Positions 1 through 7,986 of a DNA stretch of 14,614 nucleotides are shown here, piece after piece; within the stretch, counting starts at the first letter, position 1; each line of letters begins with the position of its first letter. The notes beneath the pieces were generated by a model. It made no database searches. It worked only from the letters and a program-made list of their open reading frames with translations, and was not told where the DNA came from. The DNA is from Candidatus Gastranaerophilales bacterium (GTDB lineage Bacteria; Cyanobacteriota; Vampirovibrionia; Gastranaerophilales; Gastranaerophilaceae), in contig JAJQHF010000238.1 in assembly GCA_021199975.1 (NCBI GenBank), positions 1-14,614 of the forward strand. The letters are read 5' to 3'. The translations under genes and the position numbers were made by a program.

Positions 1-57
1 ATTAATTAAGAGTCCATTGTTTTTGCGTAGCTAAAAAACACAGGACTCTTAATTAAT
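1..57. repeat. Long imperfect palindrome (hairpin) downstream of ychF
   Basis: Bases 1-15 (ATTAATTAAGAGTCC) are the exact reverse complement of bases 43-57. After a 2-base mismatch on each side the pairing resumes between 18-24 (TGTTTTT) and 34-40 (AAAAACA), leaving a 9-base loop. That gives 22 paired positions in a 57-base unit that may continue past the window edge. It lies about 60 bases beyond the ychF stop, where a terminator would sit, but no U-run can be seen because the window ends. It could be a bidirectional terminator, an RNA processing hairpin or a miniature repeat. Confidence 0.7.
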
Positions 58-116
58 TATTTGCAGCTTCTTTTTAATTTGTACTTTATTTTTATCTGAT
101 TTTAAAAATTTATTAA

Positions 117-1214
117 TCAGACATTAAATCTAAAATGAACTAAATCACCGTCTTGAATTACGTAATCTTTGCCTTCAAGCCTTGTAAGTCCTTTATCTCT
201 TGCGGCAGCATAAGAGCCTGATTCCACAAAATCTTTATAACTTGTAACCTCTGCTCTTATAAAACCTTTTTCAAAATCTGTATGTATCACACCTGCTGCC
301 TTAGGCGCTTTTGAACCTGATTTTACCGTCCAGGCTCTTACTTCTTTTTCTCCCGCCGTAATAAAAGTAGTTAAATCAAGCAATTTATAGACAGATTGAA
401 CCATTCTTTCAATACCCGAACTTGTTACTCCAAGGTCTGATAAATATGCGGCTGCTTCATCTTTTGATAATTCAACCAGCTCCGCTTCAATTTTAGCAGA
501 TATAACTACTACATCAGCACCATGTTTGGAAGCATATTCTTTTACTTTATCTACATAAGCGTTTCCGGACGCCAAATCCGTTTCACTGACGTTAGCAGCA
601 TATATTACGGGTTTTATACACATTAACTGAGAATTTCTTGCAACTTCAAGTTCATCATCTTCAAAATATTTTTCAATATTTATAAATGTTGCTTCTTGCA
701 ATAATTCATTTAATTTAGAGAAAACTTTTTGTTCTAATATTGCTTGTTTGTCACCTGTTTTTACTTGTTTTGATAATCTTTCAAGTCTTTTTTCAACAGA
801 AGCCATATCTGCAAGCGCAAGTTCGGTATTAATTGTTTCAATATCGTCAATCGGGTTTATTTTACCTGATACATGGATTGTATTATCATCGTCAAAACAT
901 CTTACCACTTGAATAATAGCATCAACTTCCCTTATATTATGCAAAAATTGATTGCCAAGTCCTTCTCCTTTGCTTGCGCCTTTGACTAATCCCGCTATAT
1001 CAACAAATTCAATTGCTGTAGGTATTACGTTATTTGTTTTAACTAAATCTTTTAAAATCCAAAGCCTTTCATCCGGAACATTAACAACTCCTATATTCGG
1101 CTCAATAGTACAAAACGGGAAATTTGCGCTCTGTGCATTATTTGAGGAGGTTAGTGCATTAAACAATGTTGATTTCCCTACATTAGGCAGTCCTACAATT
1201 CCGGCTCTTAACAT
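117..1214 (-). CDS. ychF: Redox-regulated ATPase YchF (Obg-related P-loop protein)
   Basis: Universally conserved cytoplasmic P-loop NTPase of the Obg/HflX class that prefers ATP over GTP and associates with ribosomes. The protein is 365 aa, close to the usual 363. It opens with MLRAGIVGLPNVGKSTLFNA, containing the Walker A motif. The switch region DIAGLVKGASKGEGLGNQF follows. Where a GTPase would carry NKxD it has YAANVSE, as expected for the ATP-preferring subfamily. The C-terminus is the typical TGS domain with IHTDFEKGFIRAEV and ends GDLVHFRFNV. A longer reading frame starts at a TTG (1229), but that TTG overlaps the Shine-Dalgarno sequence and the family begins at MLRAG, so I place the start at 1214. 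It has its own promoter and lies 60 bases from the upstream gene. Identification is very secure. Confidence 0.97.
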   Translation of the reverse strand: MLRAGIVGLPNVGKSTLFNALTSSNNAQSANFPFCTIEPNIGVVNVPDERLWILKDLVKTNNVIPTAIEFVDIAGLVKGASKGEGLGNQFLHNIREVDAIIQVVRCFDDDNTIHVSGKINPIDDIETINTELALADMASVEKRLERLSKQVKTGDKQAILEQKVFSKLNELLQEATFINIEKYFEDDELEVARNSQLMCIKPVIYAANVSETDLASGNAYVDKVKEYASKHGADVVVISAKIEAELVELSKDEAAAYLSDLGVTSSGIERMVQSVYKLLDLTTFITAGEKEVRAWTVKSGSKAPKAAGVIHTDFEKGFIRAEVTSYKDFVESGSYAAARDKGLTRLEGKDYVIQDGDLVHFRFNV

Positions 1215-1220
1215 AATTTT

Positions 1221-1226
1221 TCCTTT
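1221..1226 (-). promoter_or_regulatory. Ribosome binding site deciding the ychF start
   Basis: AAAGGA on the minus strand, 6 bases before the ATG at 1214. It supports that ATG over the upstream in-frame TTG at 1229, which overlaps the site itself. Confidence 0.75.
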
Positions 1227-1238
1227 CAAATTATTATA

Positions 1239-1267
1239 AGAATATTATAAAAAAAGAGGTTTATCAA
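1239..1267 (-). promoter_or_regulatory. Predicted sigma-70 type promoter of ychF
   Basis: Minus strand: -35 TTGATA (1262-1267), 17-base spacer, -10 TATTCT (1239-1244), about 24 bases before the ychF start codon. A second box, TATAAT, lies between the -10 and the gene but has no good -35. In such AT-rich DNA, -10-like boxes are common, so the main support is the correctly spaced TTGATA. Confidence 0.45.
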
Positions 1268-1274
1268 TATTTTT

Positions 1275-2063
1275 TTAGCCTTTTATTGTTGTATCTTTTG
1301 TTATTTTTATTTGGAAAACCGTTCCGGCGGGCAATGATATAGAACCGCCTTTGGTAAATATTGCAATTACAGGTGCTGTAACAAAATTAACCGTATACAC
1401 AACAGCCCCGCCGAGTAAGGGAATAACCGAAAATATATTTACAATGGGAATAGGCGCCATAACTGCCGCACAGGTTTGTGTCGCCGAAAAAACTTTTCTC
1501 CCGGGGGTCATAGCCTTTGAGAAATTTTTCCAATATGAGCGGGTTCCTTTTATATTACCTAAAAATACCTTTTTAGAATTTGCAAGACTAACTTTTGTAT
1601 CTATTTTAGACATTATTCCGTTATAATAAATTTCATCGATTTTTAATTCTATAAGTCCGCCGTTACCTGTTAATTGTGGTCTGTGAGAGTCTGTTATTGT
1701 TCCTTTAAATATTGTACCGGCAGGAATTATAGCTCCTTCTTTACTTGTAAATCCTTGTTTAGCGGCAAAAGAAATTTGATGTCCTTTTTTCTGCCAATCT
1801 GAAATACTGCTTTGAGAACTTAAATTAATTTGAGTACCATGTTTTAATGTGTATGTTTTCCCAGTCGGGTTATAAGAAGAAGGTGATGTTATTTTATCCT
1901 CGCTTACTGAAGAAGGTACACTTGAAGGAAGAGGCGGTAAATCATTTTCTTCTACATTAAAATCTTTTCTTATACTTGCATCTATTGAAGAATCGAAATC
2001 CACTGCATAAGAATTCATATTAAAAATTAACATTAATAAAAGTATTGAAATTATCTTTTTCAT
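1275..2063 (-). CDS. Secreted/periplasmic hypothetical protein with repeated PAGT(I/V)F motif
   Basis: I do not recognise a named family. The 262-aa product starts with a clear Sec signal peptide (MKK, hydrophobic core to about residue 14, likely cut after SYA at residue 20). A Pro/Ser-rich linker covers about residues 40-68. The mature part has a beta-rich region with IPAGTIFKGTI (113-123), then HRPQLTGNGGLIELKID (127-143). A hydrophobic, Pro/Gly-containing segment (about 199-236) could insert into a membrane. Near the end the motif recurs as LPAGTVFQIKI (244-254). The PAGT-hairpin followed by a GxGGLIxL strand resembles, in style, beta-barrel domains of TrbI/VirB10-like envelope proteins; this is a loose analogy. 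It is the last gene of a minus-strand cluster, 49 bases after the 596-aa gene. The Shine-Dalgarno signal is weak (AAAAGA next to the ATG). Confidence 0.8.
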   Translation of the reverse strand: MKKIISILLLMLIFNMNSYAVDFDSSIDASIRKDFNVEENDLPPLPSSVPSSVSEDKITSPSSYNPTGKTYTLKHGTQINLSSQSSISDWQKKGHQISFAAKQGFTSKEGAIIPAGTIFKGTITDSHRPQLTGNGGLIELKIDEIYYNGIMSKIDTKVSLANSKKVFLGNIKGTRSYWKNFSKAMTPGRKVFSATQTCAAVMAPIPIVNIFSVIPLLGGAVVYTVNFVTAPVIAIFTKGGSISLPAGTVFQIKITKDTTIKG

Positions 2064-2112
2064 TCTTTTATTTTATATCAATAAATATAATTTTGCTCGA
2101 TTAAATGAGTGA

Positions 2113-3903
2113 TTATTTTTTATTACTTTTTGTTTTTTTAGATACATCTTTGTCCTCAAAAGATATATCTTTCCATAATTCATTATATTCACCTTTTGCT
2201 ACTTCCGCAACCGAACCTGTTTCCTTATATTTTTTATATAAATTATTGCAATAATTGCCGAATTGTTTTAAAACAAAACCTGTTGCAAGAGAGAACATTA
2301 AGTTCTTTGCACCTGTTAACATTTTAACGGTGCCGTATGTAAAAGTTGCAAAGGTTCCGACTAAAGGCAAACAAGTTGTTAATACCGCTGAAACTTTTTC
2401 ATCTTTATTATCACCTTTTGAAACTGCATAAGCCCCTGCTCCAATTGGGAAAACTAAAGATAAAATATCCGTAGGGGCAGAACCTACTTCAAGTTCAGCT
2501 TGTTTTAAGAAATATTCTCCTGCTTCGGAGGCAGTCGCTTTATCCAGCCCTTTTCTTATTTTTGAAGAAAGTTTTGAAAACTCTTTAAATTCACTGTCTG
2601 AAATTATTTTTTTACCTGTAGAATCAATATTTTGAGAGTTTAGACCCTTCAGAATTGTCATAATCTCTTCTAATGCACCTTTAGACTTAGTATTTGCCGA
2701 TAAAACAGATTGCTTTATTTGTCCTAATTGTTTTAACAAGTCAGCTTGTTCGGCTTCCGTATATATACCGCCGGTTTTAATTGAATCTGAACAACAGTCA
2801 ATTATTGTTGAAATTTCAGTTGAAATTTGTTTTCTAGCTTCTGCCTCTTTCTCGCCCGAGCAGGATTTAAATTTTTCTAAGTATTGTTTTAACAACTGTA
2901 TAGAATTTCTAGTTTCTTTATCCGCTGGTTTAACAGTATCGGAAAAATGACTTAATTCAGCCTTCACATTATCATGAATGCCGGAAATATTATTTGTAAC
3001 CTGTTTTTTTGCACGCAAAATATCATCTTTAATTTCTTTATTAGCCGCACTTGACACATCTTGAGTTACGTACGTTTTATAATTTTTAGGTTTGAACAAT
3101 CCTTTATTTGTAAAAAATCTTTCATGTACTTTTTTTGATACATCCGAAAGCAGGCTGCTTCTTTTCTTATCACGAAGTTTTCTTGCCCCCAAACTAAATC
3201 CTTCCTGATATGAGGCTTCTAGTTTGTTTGTTTGAGAAGATAACGTTTCAAGCCATTCTCCTAATGTTTTTGTAGTTCCTTTTATTGTAACATTGGCTGC
3301 TTTTTGAGTTTCACTAAGACTTGACAGATTTTTTATATTATATTGTTTTAAAAGTGAAGTTAAATCATTTACTTTGATTTCGACCTTATCATATTTTTGG
3401 CTCAATGTTGAATTTACAACTTTTTTAAAACCTTTTTTGCTGCCGTCCGCAAATTTTGATGTAACCTTATTAGTTTTAAATATTTTGTCGCATAACCCGT
3501 CTTTAATTGCCGTAAAATTAGATAAAGAATTTAGTTTATCTAAGAGCGTTTTTGTTGCTTTTTTTGAATAATAAACTATTTTATTAGCTAAATCTTTTGT
3601 TGTATCTAAATTTGTATTTTGAAGTTCATAAGTCAATCTTTCATTCAATTTTGAAAAATAACTTCCATGAACCCCTTTTGCGGCAACTAAACCTATAACT
3701 CCTGCTGTTATTATTGATGATGCAATTGTAGAACCAAATAAAATCTTCTTTTTTTTACTTGATTTTTTACCTGAAATTTCATATTTATCTGTTTCCAAGT
3801 TAATATTTGTTTTATCATTTAACACAGAAGAAAACTGTTTCACATCATATAAAGGAAACGAGTCAAATACATTGTTCTTACTTATGTCAAAATTCTGTAC
3901 CAT
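2113..3903 (-). CDS. Hypothetical membrane-anchored coiled-coil protein, 596 aa
   Basis: No family recognised. The N-terminal 45 residues are polar and Asn-rich without a signal peptide. They are followed by a basic patch KKSSKKKK (46-53) and one strong membrane segment (about 54-76, containing SSIITAGVIGLVAAKG). Residues about 80-470 are Lys/Ser/Thr/Glu-rich and predicted mainly helical, with stretches typical of coiled coils. A second hydrophobic region lies at about 478-550, including ILSLVFPIGAGAYAV and LPLVGTFATFTYGTV, and may add two or three membrane passes. The tail is Lys-rich (VSKKTKSNKK). The layout matches the 146-aa gene just upstream (6 bases apart), so the two probably work together. 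A tape-measure or pore-forming role is possible from the architecture, but nothing shows it. The Shine-Dalgarno sequence is poor, which fits translational coupling to the upstream gene. Confidence 0.85.
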   Translation of the reverse strand: MVQNFDISKNNVFDSFPLYDVKQFSSVLNDKTNINLETDKYEISGKKSSKKKKILFGSTIASSIITAGVIGLVAAKGVHGSYFSKLNERLTYELQNTNLDTTKDLANKIVYYSKKATKTLLDKLNSLSNFTAIKDGLCDKIFKTNKVTSKFADGSKKGFKKVVNSTLSQKYDKVEIKVNDLTSLLKQYNIKNLSSLSETQKAANVTIKGTTKTLGEWLETLSSQTNKLEASYQEGFSLGARKLRDKKRSSLLSDVSKKVHERFFTNKGLFKPKNYKTYVTQDVSSAANKEIKDDILRAKKQVTNNISGIHDNVKAELSHFSDTVKPADKETRNSIQLLKQYLEKFKSCSGEKEAEARKQISTEISTIIDCCSDSIKTGGIYTEAEQADLLKQLGQIKQSVLSANTKSKGALEEIMTILKGLNSQNIDSTGKKIISDSEFKEFSKLSSKIRKGLDKATASEAGEYFLKQAELEVGSAPTDILSLVFPIGAGAYAVSKGDNKDEKVSAVLTTCLPLVGTFATFTYGTVKMLTGAKNLMFSLATGFVLKQFGNYCNNLYKKYKETGSVAEVAKGEYNELWKDISFEDKDVSKKTKSNKK

Positions 3904-3909
3904 TTCTAA

Positions 3910-4350
3910 TTATACTTTTTTAAAGTGAAAATTTGCCGCTTTGTCTTTTATACCATTTATAATATCACTTGCTGTAGATGAAGCTTTACCGGCAGCATTT
4001 TTTATTCCTGACCACGGTTTATCGCAAGCTTTCCCCATTGAAGATGCTGCATCTGACAAATTCGGAAATTTATTTCTTAATGAACTTAGTGCATCACCTG
4101 ATTTTTCTTTTAATTGGGATGAAAACTGACTGATTTTACTTTTATTTTTATAAGCAGCAAAAGCACTTATGCCCATTAACAATATCGTTCCTACAGCACC
4201 TGGAACTTTACTGTTTTTCTGTTTATATTTTTTATCAAATGAATCTTTTGAATGTTTTTTAGATACATTTACATTATTATTAGCTGTCTTTTGTTCACCG
4301 TTATATACAGTGTTATTATAATTTCCGCCTTTAAAACTTACTGATTCCAT
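3910..4350 (-). CDS. Small hypothetical membrane protein with N-terminal SFKG motif
   Basis: No family recognised. With the start at 4350 the product is 146 aa and begins MESVSFKGGNYNN. An Asn/Lys-rich, presumably disordered stretch runs to residue 48 and ends in basic residues (KKYKQKNSK). One membrane segment follows (about 49-67, VPGAVGTILLMGISAFAAY), and then an amphipathic helical tail rich in Lys, Ser and Ala (KDKAANFHFKKV at the end). It is first in the minus-strand cluster with the 596-aa and 262-aa genes, and its stop is 6 bases before the next start. A longer frame starting at 4374 (MIEGKGVC) exists, but the strong AAGGAG at 4356-4361 lies inside it and points to the ATG at 4350. 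Same order of elements as the 596-aa protein but no obvious sequence identity by eye. Confidence 0.82.
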   Translation of the reverse strand: MESVSFKGGNYNNTVYNGEQKTANNNVNVSKKHSKDSFDKKYKQKNSKVPGAVGTILLMGISAFAAYKNKSKISQFSSQLKEKSGDALSSLRNKFPNLSDAASSMGKACDKPWSGIKNAAGKASSTASDIINGIKDKAANFHFKKV

Positions 4351-4355
4351 ACAAA

Positions 4356-4361
4356 CTCCTT
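4356..4361 (-). promoter_or_regulatory. Ribosome binding site deciding the start of the 146-aa gene
   Basis: AAGGAG on the minus strand, 5 bases before the ATG at 4350. It is the strongest Shine-Dalgarno match in this cluster and argues against the longer frame starting at 4374. Confidence 0.8.
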
Positions 4362-4529
4362 TTCCTTCTATCATAATAAAAACTAAAACAAAATAAAAAT
4401 TGTCTTTTTAATCTGTTTTTGTAAATGAATATAACAGACATAAACTACTCCGAATGCAGTATTTTAAGTGAAAAATGTTTATTTTTTCTTAAATTTGTCA
4501 GATTATATATATTAGAGGAATAATTATTA
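4362..4529. promoter_or_regulatory. Divergent intergenic region (membrane cluster / TPR gene)
   Basis: AT-rich spacer that must carry outward promoters for the minus-strand cluster and the plus-strand TPR gene. On the plus side, AGAGGA (4514-4519) lies 10 bases before the TPR start codon. I found several TATATT-like boxes but no convincing -35/-10 pair on either strand, so no promoter is assigned. No hairpin of note. Confidence 0.35.
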
Positions 4530-6200
4530 ATGTTTGAAGAAAAAACAAAAAATATTTCTGAACAAAAAGAAGAATTTGATTTTAGTTCTGCAGCCCAAGA
4601 ATATATGGAATTTGCACGCAAATACCATGAACAATATCTTATAAAAGGAAGAAAATCAGACTTAGATAATGCTGTGGATAATTATATTGATGCAATAAAA
4701 TTTAACCCCAATATTGCGGAAGCCTACTACAGACTTGCAGCCTTATTATGGGATAAAGGAGAAATTAACCTCTCAGCCGCAATTGAACAATGTAAATCGG
4801 CAATTAATATTTCTCCTTCCAATCCGAATGCTCGTATTTATACAGCTTATTTCCTCGAAATGGCAAAAAATTATGATGAAGCCGAAAAAGAATTTAAAAA
4901 AGCTATAAAATTAAATCCGATTAAATCAGCACGTTCAAGACTCTCTTTGGCTTCTTTATATTTAGAAAAAATGCATGATACAAACATAAATGCAAAAGAT
5001 TTTTCTCAATCATTATATTATATGCTGTCAGGTAGTTTAAGCCTACCGATTGATTATTCTTCGGTTAAGATGTTATATAAAAATCTATCTAAAAACTTTT
5101 CGTTAATGTTTTATAATATTTTAGGAAATATTTTAGAAAAAACAAAAAATTACTCAATGGCAGTTAAAGCCTATGATTATGCCGCAAAAGAAACAGGAAG
5201 AAATGAAATTTATTACCGCAAAATAGGTGATATAAATGTAAAAACAGAAGAAATTGAAACGGCAAGAATTTCATATCTGAATGCGCTTGAAAATAATCCT
5301 TATGACAAAGAACTGCTTTTAAAAGTTGCAACAATTACACAAATTTATTTTGAAAACGATATTAACACCGCAATAGACTGCTATACAAAATTGCTTGAAT
5401 TGGAAGAAAATAATACGGGCATTTATTATGAACTCGGTCATTTATACTTAAAGAAAGAAGATTTTATTAATGCAATTAATGCTTTCAAATTAGCATTGGA
5501 AAAGGAAGCGGATAATCCTTTTTATCATAATGCTTTGGCTTATGCGCTTGTAAAAGCGGAACAATATGAAGAAGCCTGTGAACACTATAAGTTTGCAATA
5601 GATAAAAATCCAGATGCAGAATGGACTGCTATAGCATGTCAGGCATTAGCTTCACTTTACCACAATGTTTTTGACGACACCGACACTGCTTTAGACTTAC
5701 TAAAAACAGCCATTATACTAGATGAAACAAATGATGAAGTTTTTATTGAACTTGGTGATATATATTCTGAAAGTGAGGACTTAGACAGCGCTATTAAGTC
5801 CTACTGTGAAGCAATTAAGCTTAATCCTAAAAATGCTGTTTCTTACAATAAATGTGCAATGGTTTTATGGCAAAAAGATTACATAGAAGAAGCAATAATA
5901 GCATACCATAAAGCTATTAATATTAATCCTGATTATTATTGTGCTTATAATAATCTTGGAGTTATTTATCTTGATGGAATCAGAAATTTAAAAGAAGCCA
6001 AAAAGCTTTTTGAAACAGCTGTATCATTAAAGCCAAATTATGTTATGGCTTATTTTAATTTAGGAAGAGTTCTTCAGGAAAGCGGAAAAAATATTGAAGC
6101 CGCTAAATACTACCAAAAAGCTTTAGAATTAAATGAAACAGAAAATGAAATTAATTCAGAAATAATAAGAGATAAATTATTTTCATTGTTTGAGGTTTAA
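4530..6200 (+). CDS. Tetratricopeptide (TPR) repeat protein, 556 aa
   Basis: A solenoid protein made almost wholly of TPR units, a protein-protein interaction scaffold. There is no signal peptide, membrane segment or enzymatic domain, so it is presumably cytoplasmic. At least ten repeats can be seen. Examples are AYYRLAALLWDKGEINLSA (65-83), then units ending AEKEFKKAIKLNP, AINAFKLALEKEADNP, ACEHYKFAIDKNP, AIKSYCEAIKLNP, AIIAYHKAININP, AKKLFETAVSLKP and AAKYYQKALELNE. The spacing is the normal 34, with some longer units (for example around FDDTDTALDLLKTAI). The region around residues 145-215 is a less regular linker. It has an AGAGGA ribosome site and is divergent from the membrane cluster. 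The last codons are 12 bases from the stop of the convergent sigma factor gene. The partner is unknown; TPR proteins in general serve complex assembly or secretion. Confidence 0.93.
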   Translation: MFEEKTKNISEQKEEFDFSSAAQEYMEFARKYHEQYLIKGRKSDLDNAVDNYIDAIKFNPNIAEAYYRLAALLWDKGEINLSAAIEQCKSAINISPSNPNARIYTAYFLEMAKNYDEAEKEFKKAIKLNPIKSARSRLSLASLYLEKMHDTNINAKDFSQSLYYMLSGSLSLPIDYSSVKMLYKNLSKNFSLMFYNILGNILEKTKNYSMAVKAYDYAAKETGRNEIYYRKIGDINVKTEEIETARISYLNALENNPYDKELLLKVATITQIYFENDINTAIDCYTKLLELEENNTGIYYELGHLYLKKEDFINAINAFKLALEKEADNPFYHNALAYALVKAEQYEEACEHYKFAIDKNPDAEWTAIACQALASLYHNVFDDTDTALDLLKTAIILDETNDEVFIELGDIYSESEDLDSAIKSYCEAIKLNPKNAVSYNKCAMVLWQKDYIEEAIIAYHKAININPDYYCAYNNLGVIYLDGIRNLKEAKKLFETAVSLKPNYVMAYFNLGRVLQESGKNIEAAKYYQKALELNETENEINSEIIRDKLFSLFEV

Positions 6201-6212
6201 TTAAATTAATAA

Positions 6213-6875
6213 TCAATAATCGTAATGATCTCTTTTATTTAAATATTCCTTAACTGTATTTAATGAAGATTGAATAATTCTTGTAATTCTTGAGGAAGAT
6301 AAACCGATTTGCTGTGCAATTTCCTTAACCTGCATATTACGATAAAATCTGTATTCAATAATTGTTCTTTCTTTTTGGGGCAACTTGGCAATAGCTTCAC
6401 GAATAACCCGTCCCAACTCAGATATTTCAGCTTTTTCATCGGGAAGAGCAGAAGGATCTTTTATAAAATCAAAAGGAGAATCATTATCGGAAGCTGCCGC
6501 CGCCAAACTATCTATGGATAAAATCGTTTCATAGATTGCTTCTCTTACCTTACCGGGGGTAATACCTGTGCCCGCATCGGTTCCTTCTTCTCCTGAGTCC
6601 TCATCCTGAGAATCTACATTTGAGTGTTTGAGAGAATACCACTTATACCTGTTTCTTAGTTCATTTCTGATAGCCCATCTTACAGCCGTAGCAATATATG
6701 CATTATTATACCTTGCAAGTTCCTCTTCTGTTTTATCCTTTATCATAACCTGAATTGCAATAATACCAATACTTACAAGCTCATCATAATCAACCATATG
6801 CGACGGAATACGCTTGTGTTCTACTTTTGCTACCTTCTCGATTATTTCAATGTAATCTTTTATTTTTGCGTGCAT
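6213..6875 (-). CDS. Sigma-70 family sigma factor, FliA/sigma-28-like
   Basis: RNA polymerase sigma subunit that directs transcription from a specific promoter class. Region 2 begins at DYDELVSIGIIAI (29-41). Region 2.3-2.4, AVRWAIRNELRNRYKW (64-79), resembles the IRGAMLDELR...DW signature of FliA/WhiG-type factors. Region 4 is LPQKERTIIEYRFYRNM (165-181), followed by the helix-turn-helix EIAQQIGLSSSRITRIIQS (185-203). At 220 aa it is a little shorter than FliA (about 240). Between regions 2 and 4 there is an unusual acidic stretch, DSQDEDSGEEGTDAG (88-102), and region 3 is hard to see. It lies 23 bases after flhB in the same direction, which supports a role in flagellar late-gene expression; this is inference. 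The Shine-Dalgarno is weak and far (AGAGAG, 16 bases from ATG). Confidence 0.88.
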   Translation of the reverse strand: MHAKIKDYIEIIEKVAKVEHKRIPSHMVDYDELVSIGIIAIQVMIKDKTEEELARYNNAYIATAVRWAIRNELRNRYKWYSLKHSNVDSQDEDSGEEGTDAGTGITPGKVREAIYETILSIDSLAAAASDNDSPFDFIKDPSALPDEKAEISELGRVIREAIAKLPQKERTIIEYRFYRNMQVKEIAQQIGLSSSRITRIIQSSLNTVKEYLNKRDHYDY

Positions 6876-6898
6876 TTTTTTTAAACTATTACTCTCTT

Positions 6899-7972
6899 TT
6901 ATATATTACTACTTTTTTGAGTATTTTTCAAATTATAAACAAAAATCAATATTTCTGCGACAGCCTTATATAATTCGGGAGGAATAGAAGAATTTATTTC
7001 CACCATACGAAATAAAGCCCTTGCAACGGGAGGGTTTTCAATTACGGGAATTGAATGTTCCTGAGCTATTTTGATAATTTCTTTTGCAATTAATTCCGTT
7101 CCTTTTGCTAATAATTTAGGGGACTCCATTTCTTTTACATCATATTTTAAAGCACAGGCAATATGTGTAGGATTTGACACAACAAAATCTGCATCCGGTA
7201 CAGAATCCATCATCTTTTTACGCATCATTTGCTGTCTTCTCTGTCTTAATGCCGCTTTAACATGAGGATCGCCTTCGGAGTTTTTATATTCATCTTTTAC
7301 TTCCTTAAATGACATTTTTTGATCCTGCATAAATTTCCAGCGAACCATACCGTAATCAGCCGCCGCTATTATCAAAAATGCCATTCCGGCTTTCATAACA
7401 AAATCTATTATCAAAGAGCCAAACTCATTAAGTATTGCAAAACTGTTTTCTATACTCACAAGTGCAAGTATTGCTTCAAAATGAGATTTATAGACTATCC
7501 AGCCGATTATCCCCAACAGAGCAACTTTTACAATATTTTTAACAAGTTCAAATGCTGTTTTGGGCGACATTAAATTTTTAAAATATTTAGACGGGTTAAG
7601 TTTATCCAATTTGGGTTCTAAAGGCTTTGTTGTTACCAAAGGTCCAACCTGTATAAAATCACCTAAAATTGCAATAAATGCAGCTGTAATAAGGATTGGT
7701 CCTATAATCAGCATTGCAGGTATAAAAACAGCTGCGGCAAGATGAACGTAACCTATATCCTCCAAATGTTTTTCAGGTATTTTATCATACAGATATACAA
7801 AAAGAATTGATATTTGATCCCAAATAAAAGGAGATAATTTTAAAATAACCGTAAACATTACAAGCAAAGCCAAAGCTGTTGAAAAATCTTTTGACTTTAC
7901 AACTTGACCTTCTTTTCTTGCTTTTTGAAGCTTTTGCTGGCTCGCTTCAAATTGTTTATCTTCATCACCCAT
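6899..7972 (-). CDS. flhB: Flagellar type III export switch protein FlhB
   Basis: Inner-membrane component of the flagellar type III export gate. Its cytoplasmic domain cleaves itself and switches substrate class from rod/hook to filament. The protein is 357 aa, a normal length. It shows the N-terminal QKLQKARKEGQVVKSKD (13-29), four hydrophobic segments (about 30-62, 78-106, 142-172, 180-207), and the autocleavage site NPTH at 267-270 within VVSNPTHIACALKY. The tail SSIPPELYKAVAEILIFVY (328-346) is of the flagellar rather than injectisome type. No other export gate gene (fliP, fliQ, fliR, flhA) lies in the window, so flhB is detached from its usual partners; the upstream gene is apt. No Shine-Dalgarno sequence precedes the ATG. 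A GC-rich hairpin repeat ends 15 bases upstream. Confidence 0.95.
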   Translation of the reverse strand: MGDEDKQFEASQQKLQKARKEGQVVKSKDFSTALALLVMFTVILKLSPFIWDQISILFVYLYDKIPEKHLEDIGYVHLAAAVFIPAMLIIGPILITAAFIAILGDFIQVGPLVTTKPLEPKLDKLNPSKYFKNLMSPKTAFELVKNIVKVALLGIIGWIVYKSHFEAILALVSIENSFAILNEFGSLIIDFVMKAGMAFLIIAAADYGMVRWKFMQDQKMSFKEVKDEYKNSEGDPHVKAALRQRRQQMMRKKMMDSVPDADFVVSNPTHIACALKYDVKEMESPKLLAKGTELIAKEIIKIAQEHSIPVIENPPVARALFRMVEINSSIPPELYKAVAEILIFVYNLKNTQKSSNI

Positions 7973-7986
7973 TAATTTTTACCGGT

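Noticed and set aside
1..57. Integron attC site or IS end
   Set aside because: No GTTRRRY/RYYYAAC core sites, no integrase or transposase gene in view.
952..1239. Plus-strand open frame opposite ychF
   Set aside because: Antisense shadow of a secure gene, with no ribosome site and unnatural composition.
6899..7972. FlhB homologue belonging to a virulence type III injectisome (YscU/HrcU)
   Set aside because: The C-terminal IPPELYKAVAEIL pattern is of the flagellar type, a FliA-like sigma gene follows, and no injectisome genes are nearby.
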